Source: Rhodococcus sp. AW25M09
GTDB lineage: Bacteria > Actinomycetota > Actinomycetes > Mycobacteriales > Mycobacteriaceae
DNA length: 64,000 bases
Direction of reading: 5' to 3'
Assembly: GCF_000333955.1 (NCBI RefSeq)
Contig: NZ_CAPS01000112.1
Location: 62,001 to 126,000 of the forward strand
Shown: positions 46,449 to 55,345 of the stretch, in pieces
Position numbering within the stretch: position 1 is the stretch's first letter
Layout of the letters: each line of letters opens with the position of its first letter
Translations under genes and position numbers: made by a program
Notes under the pieces: generated by a model
What the model was told of the DNA's origin: nothing
The model's database searches: none
Seen by the model: the letters and a program-made list of their open reading frames with translations, nothing else

Positions 46449-46468
46449 TCACGGCCTTTTCACGGCCC
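46449..46468. repeat. Probable integrase arm-type site, right
   Basis: Identical to 34,449-34,468, 60 bases from the right core copy. Immediately followed by the hairpin GGAAGG-GGCTA-CCTTCC. Confidence 0.6.
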
Positions 46469-46527
46469 GGAAGGGGCTACCTTCCGCCTGAGGCAGGTTC
46501 GGTAGGCTCCCTAGCTGCGGAGACATC

Positions 46528-46571
46528 GTGCCCCCAGTCGGACTCGAACCGACACTGTGCGGATTTTAAGT
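46528..46571. repeat. Right attachment repeat, within the intact tRNA
   Basis: 44 bp identical to 34,264-34,307. It covers the tRNA from the anticodon loop to the discriminator base. Confidence 0.93.
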
Positions 46572-46602
46572 CCGCTGCCTCTGCCAATTGGGCTATAGGG
46601 GC
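46529..46602 (-). tRNA. tRNA with UAA anticodon (Leu by anticodon), class I shape
   Basis: 74 nt on the minus strand. The acceptor GCCCCTA pairs with TGGGGGC, the discriminator is A and CCA is not encoded. The anticodon arm is GCGGA-CTTAAAA-TCCGC, giving anticodon UAA. The T arm is GTCGG-TTCGAGT-CCGAC. The variable loop is only about 5 nt, whereas Leu tRNAs normally have a long variable arm. A tRNA-Leu gene (leuT) sits at this place beside ppx2 in mycobacteria as far as I recall. It is the integration site of the element. Confidence 0.85.
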
Positions 46603-46613
46603 CGTACTGCAGA

Positions 46614-47558
46614 TCAGATCTTGATCGACATCGCGATGCCGTCGAGGATGTCGTGCTCACTGACCGTCAACGAGCTTACGGCGCCGCGTCGCTCGAATTC
46701 CTCGGCCAAGACGCTGCACACAATTGCTCCGCCGCCGATGACGTCGACCCGTCCGGGATGCATGGGGCCCAACGCACTTCGCTGCGTGTGGGTCATCCCG
46801 ATGAGTCGCTCACACACCTCGAAGAGCTGATCGAAGGGCACACGCGACAGGTGCACCGCATCGGCGTCGTACTCGGGCAGGTCCTTGGCGATGGCAGCGA
46901 TGGTCGTCATCGTGCCGGCCACTCCCACCCAGCTCGACGCGTCGCCGATCGATACTTCCTCGAAGGCCTCCGCCAACTTCTCGCGGGCATACTCACGCGC
47001 ACCGTTGATTTCGTCCGCGGTGGGCGGATCGGAATGCAGGAACCGCTCCGTCAGGCGCACACAACCGATGTTCGCCGAGAATGCCGACTTCACGCCCTTG
47101 GCGTCGCCCAGTACGAGTTCGGTGGAACCGCCGCCCAGGTCGACGACGACGAAAGGCCCAGCGGCAGCATCGAGTTCACCGACAGCACCAGCAAAGGATA
47201 GCCGCGCTTCCTCGTCTCCAGTGATCACCTCGGCCTCGGCACCGGGGATGACCTTGCCGAGGACCTCGCGCACCATCGAGAAGAAGTCCTCCCGATTGGA
47301 TGCGTCCCGGGTGGCCGAGGTGGCGACCATCCGTACTGCTGTCGCCCCAGTCTTGCGAATGATCTCCGCATATTCGACCAACGCCACCCGGGTGCGCTCG
47401 ATCGCCTCGGGCACGAATGCTCCGGTTGCGTCCACGCCCTGGCCGAGCCGCACGATCCGCATCTCGCGAGCAACGTCCGCCAGGGACTTGCCGTTGTTGT
47501 CCGCCACCAGCAGACGGATCGAGTTGGTGCCGCAATCGATTGCTGCAACCCGGGTCAT
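46614..47558 (-). CDS. ppx2: Ppx/GppA-family phosphatase (exopolyphosphatase, Ppx2 type)
   Basis: 314 residues from ATG 47558, overlapping the DUF501 stop by ATGA. VAAIDCGTNSIRLLVAD is the phosphate-1 motif of the ASKHA fold and FVVVDLGGGSTELVLGD the phosphate-2 motif. Other landmarks are VRMVATSATRDASNREDF and VIGGGAIVCSVLAEEFERRG. It hydrolyses polyphosphate and/or pppGpp. It is the end of the lpqU-eno-ftsB-DUF501-ppx2 block known from mycobacteria. Mycobacterial Ppx2 is reported with weaker polyphosphatase activity than Ppx1, so the substrate preference is open. Confidence 0.92.
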   Translation of the reverse strand: MTRVAAIDCGTNSIRLLVADNNGKSLADVAREMRIVRLGQGVDATGAFVPEAIERTRVALVEYAEIIRKTGATAVRMVATSATRDASNREDFFSMVREVLGKVIPGAEAEVITGDEEARLSFAGAVGELDAAAGPFVVVDLGGGSTELVLGDAKGVKSAFSANIGCVRLTERFLHSDPPTADEINGAREYAREKLAEAFEEVSIGDASSWVGVAGTMTTIAAIAKDLPEYDADAVHLSRVPFDQLFEVCERLIGMTHTQRSALGPMHPGRVDVIGGGAIVCSVLAEEFERRGAVSSLTVSEHDILDGIAMSIKI

Positions 47559-48085
47559 AGCTTCTCCGCACGTAGTTCTTCGATGGTGGGCCAATCGGCC
47601 GGAATAGCTTTGCCGCGCAACGAGTTCTCAGCCGCCAACGCGACCGACTCGTCACCCAGGGGGTTGACGCCCGGCCCCTTGGCCAACGAGTGCGCGATCA
47701 ACACGTGCAAGCACTTGACGCGATCGGGCATGCCGCCGCCGGTGAAATCGGTTCCGAGAGATTCGATCTCGTCGCGCTCGGCCAGATACGAATGATGGGC
47801 ACGCAGGTAGCCGGCAGCCAATTCTGGATCGGTGCCCAGACGTTCGGTCATCTCCCGCATCACTCCGGCCGATTCCTGACGGCTCGCCTCGGCCGTCAGC
47901 CTCGGGTCCGTCAAGTAGAACAGGGTGGGAAAAGGGGTACCGTCGGGCAGCTTGGGGGCGGTTTTCACCACGCCCGGCCTGCCGTCCGGAGATCGGTACG
48001 CGATCTCGAGTACGCCACGCGGTTCACGTCCGAGCTGCGATGCGACCGCATCGAGGTCTTCCTGCGAGACTGCCGAGGAATTCAC
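47555..48085 (-). CDS. DUF501 family protein
   Basis: 176 residues, GTG start at 48085 overlapping the ftsB stop (GTGA). Family landmarks are QLGREPRGVLEIAYRSPDGR, PTLFYLTDPRLTAEASRQES, and the Cys/His segment GGGMPDRVKCLHVLIAHSLA followed by GVNPLGDE. DUF501 proteins are strictly conserved between ftsB/divIC and ppx2 in actinobacteria; their function is unknown. The upstream part of the longer frame is antisense-like Arg-rich sequence and is left out. Confidence 0.92.
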   Translation of the reverse strand: MNSSAVSQEDLDAVASQLGREPRGVLEIAYRSPDGRPGVVKTAPKLPDGTPFPTLFYLTDPRLTAEASRQESAGVMREMTERLGTDPELAAGYLRAHHSYLAERDEIESLGTDFTGGGMPDRVKCLHVLIAHSLAKGPGVNPLGDESVALAAENSLRGKAIPADWPTIEELRAEKL

Positions 48086-48795
48086 CCGACGGGTCCTCCT
48101 TCTTGTTCTGGCACCGGCGGCACGGCCGGCGGCGCGGGTTCTGGCTGTACGACGGGCATCGGCGCGGAGGTCGGCTCCGTGGGCTCGTCCGACCTCTGCG
48201 GCTGCACCGCGGTGTTCCACAAATCGGTGTACCAGGGCCCGATCGGATCGTTCTCGGTCGCGAGTGGCTCCGGGGCCTTTCCGTAGTCACCGGGCAACTG
48301 CACCTGATACGGCGTCTCCCCCGGCATGACGAAGCGCAGGCGTTCACGCGCGTCGGCCGCAATGCGGGACGGCTCGTCGAGCTGAGATTTCTGGGTCTGC
48401 AGGTCGTCCACGTCGTTCTGCAACGCCTGCCGCTCGGCCAACACGGACTCGAGCTCACTGCGTTGAGTGAAGTACGTCCGCAGCGGTACCGCCAACGTCA
48501 ACGCCAGCGCACACACCACGACGCCGAGAATGACAGCACGCCCGGTGGACAGACCGAGGAAGGTCCGCTCGGGCATCGTCGGCCTACGAATCCCGACGCG
48601 CCGGGGAGCGGGCTTGCCGCCGACCACGGCGTCGCGGACCTGCTCGGACGTCTCCGGCGGGGTAGCCGGACGGCCGGAGGCGTTCTCGTCTCGAGAAACA
48701 CCCCCGGCCTTGGACCGATTGGAAGAGGACGAACGGCCACGGGGTCGGGGATCACGTCCACCTGGACTGGTCCCGGAACGTCCTCGCCGTGCCAT
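48082..48795 (-). CDS. ftsB: FtsB/DivIC-family septum-formation protein
   Basis: About 237 residues; of three adjacent start codons, ATG 48795 has the best spacing from GGAG. A long basic, disordered cytoplasmic N-terminus (1-85) is followed by a membrane span (AVILGVVVCALALTLAVPL) and an extracellular coiled coil with RSELESVLAERQALQNDVDD and LQTQKSQLDEPSRIAADARE, then ERLRFVMPGETPYQV. The C-terminus is a Pro-rich tail. It should act in the divisome with FtsL/FtsQ. Coupled to DUF501 and 31 bases after eno. Confidence 0.9.
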   Translation of the reverse strand: MARRGRSGTSPGGRDPRPRGRSSSSNRSKAGGVSRDENASGRPATPPETSEQVRDAVVGGKPAPRRVGIRRPTMPERTFLGLSTGRAVILGVVVCALALTLAVPLRTYFTQRSELESVLAERQALQNDVDDLQTQKSQLDEPSRIAADARERLRFVMPGETPYQVQLPGDYGKAPEPLATENDPIGPWYTDLWNTAVQPQRSDEPTEPTSAPMPVVQPEPAPPAVPPVPEQEGGPVG

Positions 48796-48831
48796 CATCA
48801 CTCTCCGCTTCGTGCCATACGTGCCTGTTCG

Positions 48832-50175
<1,344 letters not shown>

Positions 50176-50205
50176 TCACATGTCATGCCCGCGATGCATG
50201 GAGTT

Positions 50206-50928
50206 CTAGGGCCTGGTGCCCACCGAGTACGCGGCAGCCCCGTCCCGCACATCACGCAGGTACCGACCGGACAGGTTGTAGGCCATCAACCCTGCCTCCC
50301 AGCCCTGCGCGGTTCGAAGATCACCGCCACGCGCGCACAGATATCGCGCTGCGGTCAGGGCCGCGTCGTCGATGTTGTCGGGATCGGCCTTGCCATCACC
50401 GTTGGCGTCGACTCCCCATTTCTTCCATGTCTCCGGGATGAACTGCATCGGGCCCATGGCCCGGTCGAACTCGGTGTCACCGTCCATGATGCCTCCGTCG
50501 GTGTCCGGAATTTCGGCGACGCCCGGCCCGCCGTCGAGCGGGATGCCGCGGATCGGCGGTGCGACGAGACCGTCGGGTGCCACGGACGAACCCTGGTACG
50601 TACCGTGCCGACTCTCGATATATCCGATGCCTGCGAGAGTCGTCCACGCGATTCCGCAGTCCACATCCGTCTCGGCCATGATCGCGGCCGCGTGACCGTA
50701 CGACGCGAGAGCGGTCACCGAGATGCCCAGCGCGTCGGTCTGCGGTTCGGCCCAGGCGAGAAGCAGATCGGCCGTCCGGCCGGGCGCGTTGAAGTCGATG
50801 GCCGGGACTGCAGTGCCCGGCCCCGGCGGGATGCCTTCGGGAATCTCACGCTTGGGTTCGCCGGTGCCGCACGCCGTGAGGACGAGCAGGAGTGAGGCTG
50901 CGGCAAGCACGCACATTCGTGAGATCAC
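50206..50928 (-). CDS. lpqU: LpqU-like lipoprotein, lytic transglycosylase family
   Basis: About 240 residues. The signal peptide MCVLAAASLLLVLTAC has a lipobox LTAC. GTG 50928 with AGGA seven bases upstream is preferred, and 50943 is an alternative. The transglycosylase-like domain shows GIGYIESRHGTYQGSSVAPD with the catalytic Glu, FDRAMGPMQFIPETWKKWGV and DANGDGKADPDNIDDAALTA (a calcium-binding-like loop), then YLCARGGDL and MAYNLSGRYLRDV. It should cleave peptidoglycan outside the membrane. Position beside eno matches Rv1022 of M. tuberculosis. Confidence 0.9.
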   Translation of the reverse strand: MISRMCVLAAASLLLVLTACGTGEPKREIPEGIPPGPGTAVPAIDFNAPGRTADLLLAWAEPQTDALGISVTALASYGHAAAIMAETDVDCGIAWTTLAGIGYIESRHGTYQGSSVAPDGLVAPPIRGIPLDGGPGVAEIPDTDGGIMDGDTEFDRAMGPMQFIPETWKKWGVDANGDGKADPDNIDDAALTAARYLCARGGDLRTAQGWEAGLMAYNLSGRYLRDVRDGAAAYSVGTRP

Positions 50929-51038
50929 CTCACCATCCTGCACATTCTAGGTAATAGAAAGCTAAAGACCGATAAAAGCAACGTTCGAAGTGCTTCGGCC
51001 CCACACCTCAGGGTGTATGTTTGGGCAGCCTTCACTGA

Positions 51039-51057
51039 TGAGGGTCGCCTACCCTAT
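51039..51057. promoter_or_regulatory. IdeR/DtxR-like iron box before efeU
   Basis: The 19-mer TGAGGGTCGCCTACCCTAT matches 14 of 19 positions of the IdeR/DtxR consensus as I know it. It ends 18 bases before the efeU start. A weaker, partly matching site may lie about 19 bases upstream. Confidence 0.65.
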
Positions 51058-51075
51058 GGGAGGCAAGGCGTACCA

Positions 51076-51990
51076 ATGTTCGACGTACCAGGAGCACCGC
51101 CCGTGTCCACAGCCGTTTTCGCCGCCGCAGGATCGGCGCCGTCGATTGCCACCCAGATGTTCGGCAGTGGCTTGATCGGTCTGCGTGAGGGTCTCGAAAC
51201 CGGCATCGTGGTGATGATCCTCGTCGCGTTCCTCGTCAAATCCGACCGACGCGACGCGCTCAAGTGGGTGTGGCTCGGCGTCGGTCTCGCCGTCGCCACG
51301 GTGGCTGCCATCTTCTTCGTGATCCACTACGGCACATCCACGGTCACCGGCCTCACCGCCGAGATCATCGCGGGTGCGGCATCGCTCGTCGCGGTGATCA
51401 TCGTGACGGCAATGGTGCTCTGGATGCGCACCGCCGCGAAGAACATCTCCGGCGAATTGCGCGCGGGTATGGCGAAAGCACTGACCGTCGGACCCGCCGC
51501 AGTGCTGACGCTCTCCTTCTTCGCGGTCGGCCGCGAAGGCGTCGAAACCGCCCTGCTCATGGTCGGCTACGCCGAGAACACCAACGGCAGCCTGTGGCCA
51601 CTTCTCGGACTTCTGCTCGGCATCGTCGTGGCCGCCGTGCTGACGGTGTTCCTGTATTTCGGTGCCGTGCGCATCAATTTCGCGGTGTTCTTCAAGTACA
51701 CCGGCATCTTCCTCATCGTCGTCGCCGCCGGAATCCTCGCCTACGGCATCCGCGCACTGCAGATCGGCGGAGTGCTCCCCGGCGGCAGCGCGGTTGCCTT
51801 CGACATCACCGCTCACTTCGACGCGTCGAGCTGGTACGGCACCGTGCTCGGCGGCATCTTCAACTTCCGCCCCGAACCCACGGTCTTTCAAGCGATCGCG
51901 TGGGTTCTGTACATCGTCGTCGTGCTCTACCTCTTCCTCCGCCCGGTCCGCGTTCCCGCGGCTGCCGAGCGTGTACTTCAGAACTCCTGA
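51076..51990 (+). CDS. efeU: EfeU/FTR1-family iron permease
   Basis: 304 residues with about seven hydrophobic spans. The two REGLE-type iron-binding motifs are GLIGLREGLETGIVVMIL and FFAVGREGVETALLMVG. Other spans include VIIVTAMVLWM and IFLIVVAAGILAYGIRALQI. ATG 51076 is preferred because AAGG lies eight bases upstream; a methionine just before GSGLIGLREG at 51160 is closer to the usual start but lacks a ribosome site. Iron importer of the EfeUOB system. The iron box directly upstream suggests repression by IdeR when iron is plentiful. Confidence 0.92.
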   Translation: MFDVPGAPPVSTAVFAAAGSAPSIATQMFGSGLIGLREGLETGIVVMILVAFLVKSDRRDALKWVWLGVGLAVATVAAIFFVIHYGTSTVTGLTAEIIAGAASLVAVIIVTAMVLWMRTAAKNISGELRAGMAKALTVGPAAVLTLSFFAVGREGVETALLMVGYAENTNGSLWPLLGLLLGIVVAAVLTVFLYFGAVRINFAVFFKYTGIFLIVVAAGILAYGIRALQIGGVLPGGSAVAFDITAHFDASSWYGTVLGGIFNFRPEPTVFQAIAWVLYIVVVLYLFLRPVRVPAAAERVLQNS

Positions 51991-52001
51991 AAGGCAACAC
52001 C

Positions 52002-53141
52002 ATGCGTCGTTCCACCTACGCCCTGGCCGCGGCCGCGGTTCTGCCGATGGCTCTGGCCGGCTGCACCGAGAAGTCCTCCGCCGACGCCGCGGCCGGCGAC
52101 ATCGCCGTCACCACGACCGACTCCTCCTGCGACATCAGCGCATCCGAGGGCACCACCGGAAACTCGACGTTCCAGATCACCAACAACGGCACCAAGGTCA
52201 CCGAGTTCTACGTCTACGGCGAGGGCGACCGCGTCATGGGCGAGGTGGAAAACATCGGGCCGGGCCTGACGCGTCAGCTCATCGTCGCTCTGCCCGACCC
52301 CGGCACGTACAAGACCGCCTGCAAGGCAGGCATGGTGGGCGACGGCATCCGAGCAGACTTCGTCGTCACCGGCGATTCGGTCCGCAACGCCGACGAGGAC
52401 GGTCTCCTCACCGAGGCGGCCGCCGGCTACAAGCGCTACGTCGTCAGCCAGATCGACGCGTTGCAGGACACGACGGCGTCGTTCGTGACCGCAGTCAAGA
52501 ACGGGGACGTGGCCGCAGCGAAGGCCCAGTTCCCCATTGCGCGTAGCTATTACGAGCGCATCGAGCCCGTCGCCGAGAGCTTCCCGGACGATCTCGATCC
52601 GCGCATCGACCTGCGCGAGCCGGACGTGGAGCCCGGTGCGGAATGGACCGGATTCCACCGCATCGAGAAAGACCTGTGGACGCAGGGACTGCAGCCCGAC
52701 ACCGACGCGATGGCAGATCAGTTGCAGGCCGACATCTCCGAGCTCGCCGACAAGATCAAGGACGAGGACTTCACCATCGACCCGATCCAGGTGGCCGGTG
52801 GCGCACAGGGATTGCTCGACGAGGTGGCCAAGACCAAGATCAGCGGTGAAGAAGACTTCTTCTCGCACACCGATCTGTGGGACTTCCAGGCCAACGTCGA
52901 CGGCTCGCAGGCGGCCGTCGCCGCAGTCCGTCCGATCCTCGACGAGCGCAACGCCGAGCTCGGTACCGCCATCGATGCGCGGTTCGCAGAACTCGACGCA
53001 GAGCTCGCCAAGTACCGCAGCGGCGACGGGTTCGTCTTCTACGACACGGTGACCGAACCTCAGCGCCAGGAACTGTCGAACAAAATCGATGCGGTGTCCG
53101 CCGAAGTGAGTCAGGTGCAGGGTGTCGTTGCCGGACAGTAA
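52002..53141 (+). CDS. efeO: EfeO iron-binding lipoprotein (cupredoxin + M75 domain)
   Basis: 379 residues. Lipoprotein signal with LPMALAGC lipobox; cupredoxin-like domain (about residues 35-125, TFQITNNGTKVTEFYVYGEG); M75 peptidase-like domain (about 140-375) with the HxxE metal motif in WTGFHRIEKDLWTQG and YYERIEPVAESFPDDLDPRI. Starts 11 bases after efeU with an AAGG site. It would capture iron outside the membrane for EfeU. The stop lies 20 bases inside the start of efeB. Confidence 0.93.
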   Translation: MRRSTYALAAAAVLPMALAGCTEKSSADAAAGDIAVTTTDSSCDISASEGTTGNSTFQITNNGTKVTEFYVYGEGDRVMGEVENIGPGLTRQLIVALPDPGTYKTACKAGMVGDGIRADFVVTGDSVRNADEDGLLTEAAAGYKRYVVSQIDALQDTTASFVTAVKNGDVAAAKAQFPIARSYYERIEPVAESFPDDLDPRIDLREPDVEPGAEWTGFHRIEKDLWTQGLQPDTDAMADQLQADISELADKIKDEDFTIDPIQVAGGAQGLLDEVAKTKISGEEDFFSHTDLWDFQANVDGSQAAVAAVRPILDERNAELGTAIDARFAELDAELAKYRSGDGFVFYDTVTEPQRQELSNKIDAVSAEVSQVQGVVAGQ

Positions 53142-54369
53142 GACTGGACGCATCTCCCGGCGACGCCTCTTCGGCGCCGTCGGGACCGGTGCGGCACTCG
53201 TCGGAGCCGGGGCGCTCGCCGGACACGCGACGGCGTCCGGTGCCGAGGTGCCTTCGGACGTCGTCGACTTTCGCGGAGACCATCAGGCCGGCATCGTCAC
53301 CCCGGCGCAGGACCGCATGCACTTCGTCGCGTTCGACGTCACCACCGACTCGCAGGACGATTTCGTTGCGCTGCTGAAGAAGTGGACCCTGATGGCCGAA
53401 CGTCTCACCAAAGGCGAGGAGACGTTCGACGGCGGGGCAGTAGACAGCGGCGAGTACAACCCGCCGTCGGACACCGGCGAAGCTCTGGGTCTGACGGCGT
53501 CGTCGTTGACGTTCACGATCGGCTTCGGTCCCAGCCTGTTCGATCGCTTCGACCTGGCATCGAAAAGACCTGCCTCTCTTGCCGATCTACAGCATTTTCC
53601 GGCGGACAATCTCGACCCCCGCCGCTCCGGCGGCGACCTCTGCATCCAGGCCTGCGCCGACGACCCGCAGGTTGCCGTGCACGCGATCCGTAACCTCGCC
53701 CGCGTCGGATTCGGCACCGTCTCGGTGAAGTGGTCGCAACTCGGATTCGGCAGAACCTCGTCCACCTCCACCACTCAGGCCACCCCGCGAAACCTGTTCG
53801 GCTTCAAGGACGGAACGGCCAACCTCAAAGCCGAGGACCCGACGCTGCTCGACGACAACGTGTGGGTCGCTGCTGAGGACGATCAGGAATGGATGGCCGG
53901 CGGCTCGTACCTCGTGGCGCGTCGAATCCGAATGTTGATCGAGTCCTGGGACCGCACCACGCTCAAAGAGCAAGAGCGAGTGATCGGGCGCAGCAAGGGA
54001 ACCGGCGCACCACTGGGTCAGAAGGACGAATTCGACGCACTCGACTTTCAGTCTCAAGGACCCGAAGGCACCTTCATCGACAAGAACGCCCACGTGCGCC
54101 TGGCGTCGAAGGAAGAACTCGGCGGGATCCAGATCCTGCGCCGGGGGTACAACTTCACCGACGGATCCGACGGCTTCGGCCACCTCGACGCCGGACTGTT
54201 CTTCATCGCCTACTGCCGCGACCCACTGACCCAATTCGTTCCGATGCAACTCGCGCTCTCCCGCAAGGACGCACTGAACGAATACATCCAACACGTGGGA
54301 TCTGCGGTGTTCGCCTGCCCACCCGGTCTCGGAGAATCCGAGTACTGGGGTTCGACGCTGTTCGAGTAG
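53122..54369 (+). CDS. efeB: EfeB, Tat-exported DyP-type haem peroxidase
   Basis: 415 residues, GTG start overlapping efeO by 20 bases. Twin-arginine signal SRRRLFGAVGTGAALVGAGA. DyP landmarks are RNLFGFKDGTANLKAEDP (GxxDG catalytic Asp), the proximal haem His in IDKNAHVRLASKEELGG, and FIAYCRDPLTQFVPMQ. Works outside the cytoplasm with EfeUO, oxidising ferrous iron or acting on haem. Full length for the family. A GC-rich gap of 59 bases separates it from mazG on the other strand. Confidence 0.94.
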   Translation: MSLPDSKTGRISRRRLFGAVGTGAALVGAGALAGHATASGAEVPSDVVDFRGDHQAGIVTPAQDRMHFVAFDVTTDSQDDFVALLKKWTLMAERLTKGEETFDGGAVDSGEYNPPSDTGEALGLTASSLTFTIGFGPSLFDRFDLASKRPASLADLQHFPADNLDPRRSGGDLCIQACADDPQVAVHAIRNLARVGFGTVSVKWSQLGFGRTSSTSTTQATPRNLFGFKDGTANLKAEDPTLLDDNVWVAAEDDQEWMAGGSYLVARRIRMLIESWDRTTLKEQERVIGRSKGTGAPLGQKDEFDALDFQSQGPEGTFIDKNAHVRLASKEELGGIQILRRGYNFTDGSDGFGHLDAGLFFIAYCRDPLTQFVPMQLALSRKDALNEYIQHVGSAVFACPPGLGESEYWGSTLFE

Positions 54370-54428
54370 ACCTGTTCACCCCCATCCCCACCCGCGCCCA
54401 CCCCTCCCCCAGTCCGGGTGGAGTGCGA

Positions 54429-55343
54429 TCAGCCGCGCAGACCCCAGTGCTCGATCCAGTCGAGTGCAGACATCTCCCCCGGTGCGATGCCGACGTTGCG
54501 GGCCGAGGCTTCGGCGTTCCGGATTAGCGAGGCGAAATCCAGCACCCGACGCCGCAGCACGTCCTCGACGCTGTCGCCACCGTGCGAGTGATCGACACCG
54601 ATGTGCACGACGCGGAGGCCGTCGGGAACGAGTTCGTCGGGCAGTCCCGCCTTGGTGGCTCGTCCGATCACTTTCTGTGCCAGGGCGAGTGACGGCTGGG
54701 ACAGCGCAATGCCGTCGAGGCAGGATCCTCGCGCCTTCTCCGACGCCTTCTTCTCTTCCCAGGCTCGCTCTTGTTCGGCGATGTCGATGGGACCTGCATC
54801 CTGTCGACCGAGGTGCGGGCTGCGGTGGGTCAACTTGGCGACGAGTCCCGCAGCGACGTCGTCCACATCGAAGGCGTTCTCGTCTGCGTCCTGCGCAATT
54901 CTGGAGTGAAAGAGCACCTGCAGCAACAGGTCTCCGAGTTCTTCGCGTAGATCGTTCAGATTGCCTGCGGCGATGGCGTCGAGCAGTTCGTACGTTTCTT
55001 CCAGCAGGTAGCCGCGCAGCGATTCGTGGGTCTGCTGTGCTTCCCATCCGCCGAGGGTGCGCAGCCGGTCCATCAAGTTCACTGCCGCGATGAGGTCGTC
55101 ACCGGGAAGTTTGTCGGCGGCGATGACGCGTTCGCCGCTCGCGATCCGGTTCCGGACGTCGCGATTGGCCGGATCAGTGCTGACCAGGACTGGGTCGACG
55201 GCGTCGGGCGCGGCGGTGCCCGAGAACAGCCACCGCACTCGCACCGGCACTTCTTCGGTGAATTCCACGGGCTCGCCGAGGAATTCGATGGCGTCGACCG
55301 GCACCTGGGTAGGACGAACAGGGTCGAGCAGAACTATCGTCAC
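54429..55343 (-). CDS. mazG: MazG nucleotide pyrophosphohydrolase
   Basis: 304 residues, GTG start two bases after the mfd stop. Family pieces are DLIAAVNLMDRLRTLGGWEAQQTHESLRGYLLEETYELLD in short form: MDRLRTLGGW with the metal-binding EExxE helices LLEETYELLDAI and DLREELGDLLLQVLFHSRIA. An N-terminal region of about 100 residues precedes the domain, as in mycobacterial MazG. Removes non-canonical or oxidised NTPs. The position after mfd matches Rv1021. Confidence 0.93.
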   Translation of the reverse strand: MTIVLLDPVRPTQVPVDAIEFLGEPVEFTEEVPVRVRWLFSGTAAPDAVDPVLVSTDPANRDVRNRIASGERVIAADKLPGDDLIAAVNLMDRLRTLGGWEAQQTHESLRGYLLEETYELLDAIAAGNLNDLREELGDLLLQVLFHSRIAQDADENAFDVDDVAAGLVAKLTHRSPHLGRQDAGPIDIAEQERAWEEKKASEKARGSCLDGIALSQPSLALAQKVIGRATKAGLPDELVPDGLRVVHIGVDHSHGGDSVEDVLRRRVLDFASLIRNAEASARNVGIAPGEMSALDWIEHWGLRG

Positions 55344-55345
55344 CG

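Larger units (their letters stand above)
34264..46571. mobile_element. 12.3-kb integrated phage-satellite-like element in a tRNA 3' end
   Basis: A perfect 44-bp direct repeat bounds the element. The right copy is nucleotides 32-73 of the tRNA at 46,529-46,602 plus one base, so integration kept the tRNA intact. Inside are a major capsid protein, small orphan genes, an HTH protein, AEP primase, RecA-fold helicase, origin-like repeats, a serine recombinase, a tyrosine integrase and an R-M pair. No terminase, portal, protease or tail gene is seen. Capsid plus replication plus integrase in about 12 kb resembles phiRv1/phiRv2-type elements and capsid-encoding phage satellites. It would need a helper phage for packaging. 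Confidence 0.88.

Noticed and set aside
51264-52001. Long N-terminal extension of the efeO frame
   Set aside because: Arg-rich out-of-frame reading of efeU; the lipoprotein signal at 52002 gives the true start.
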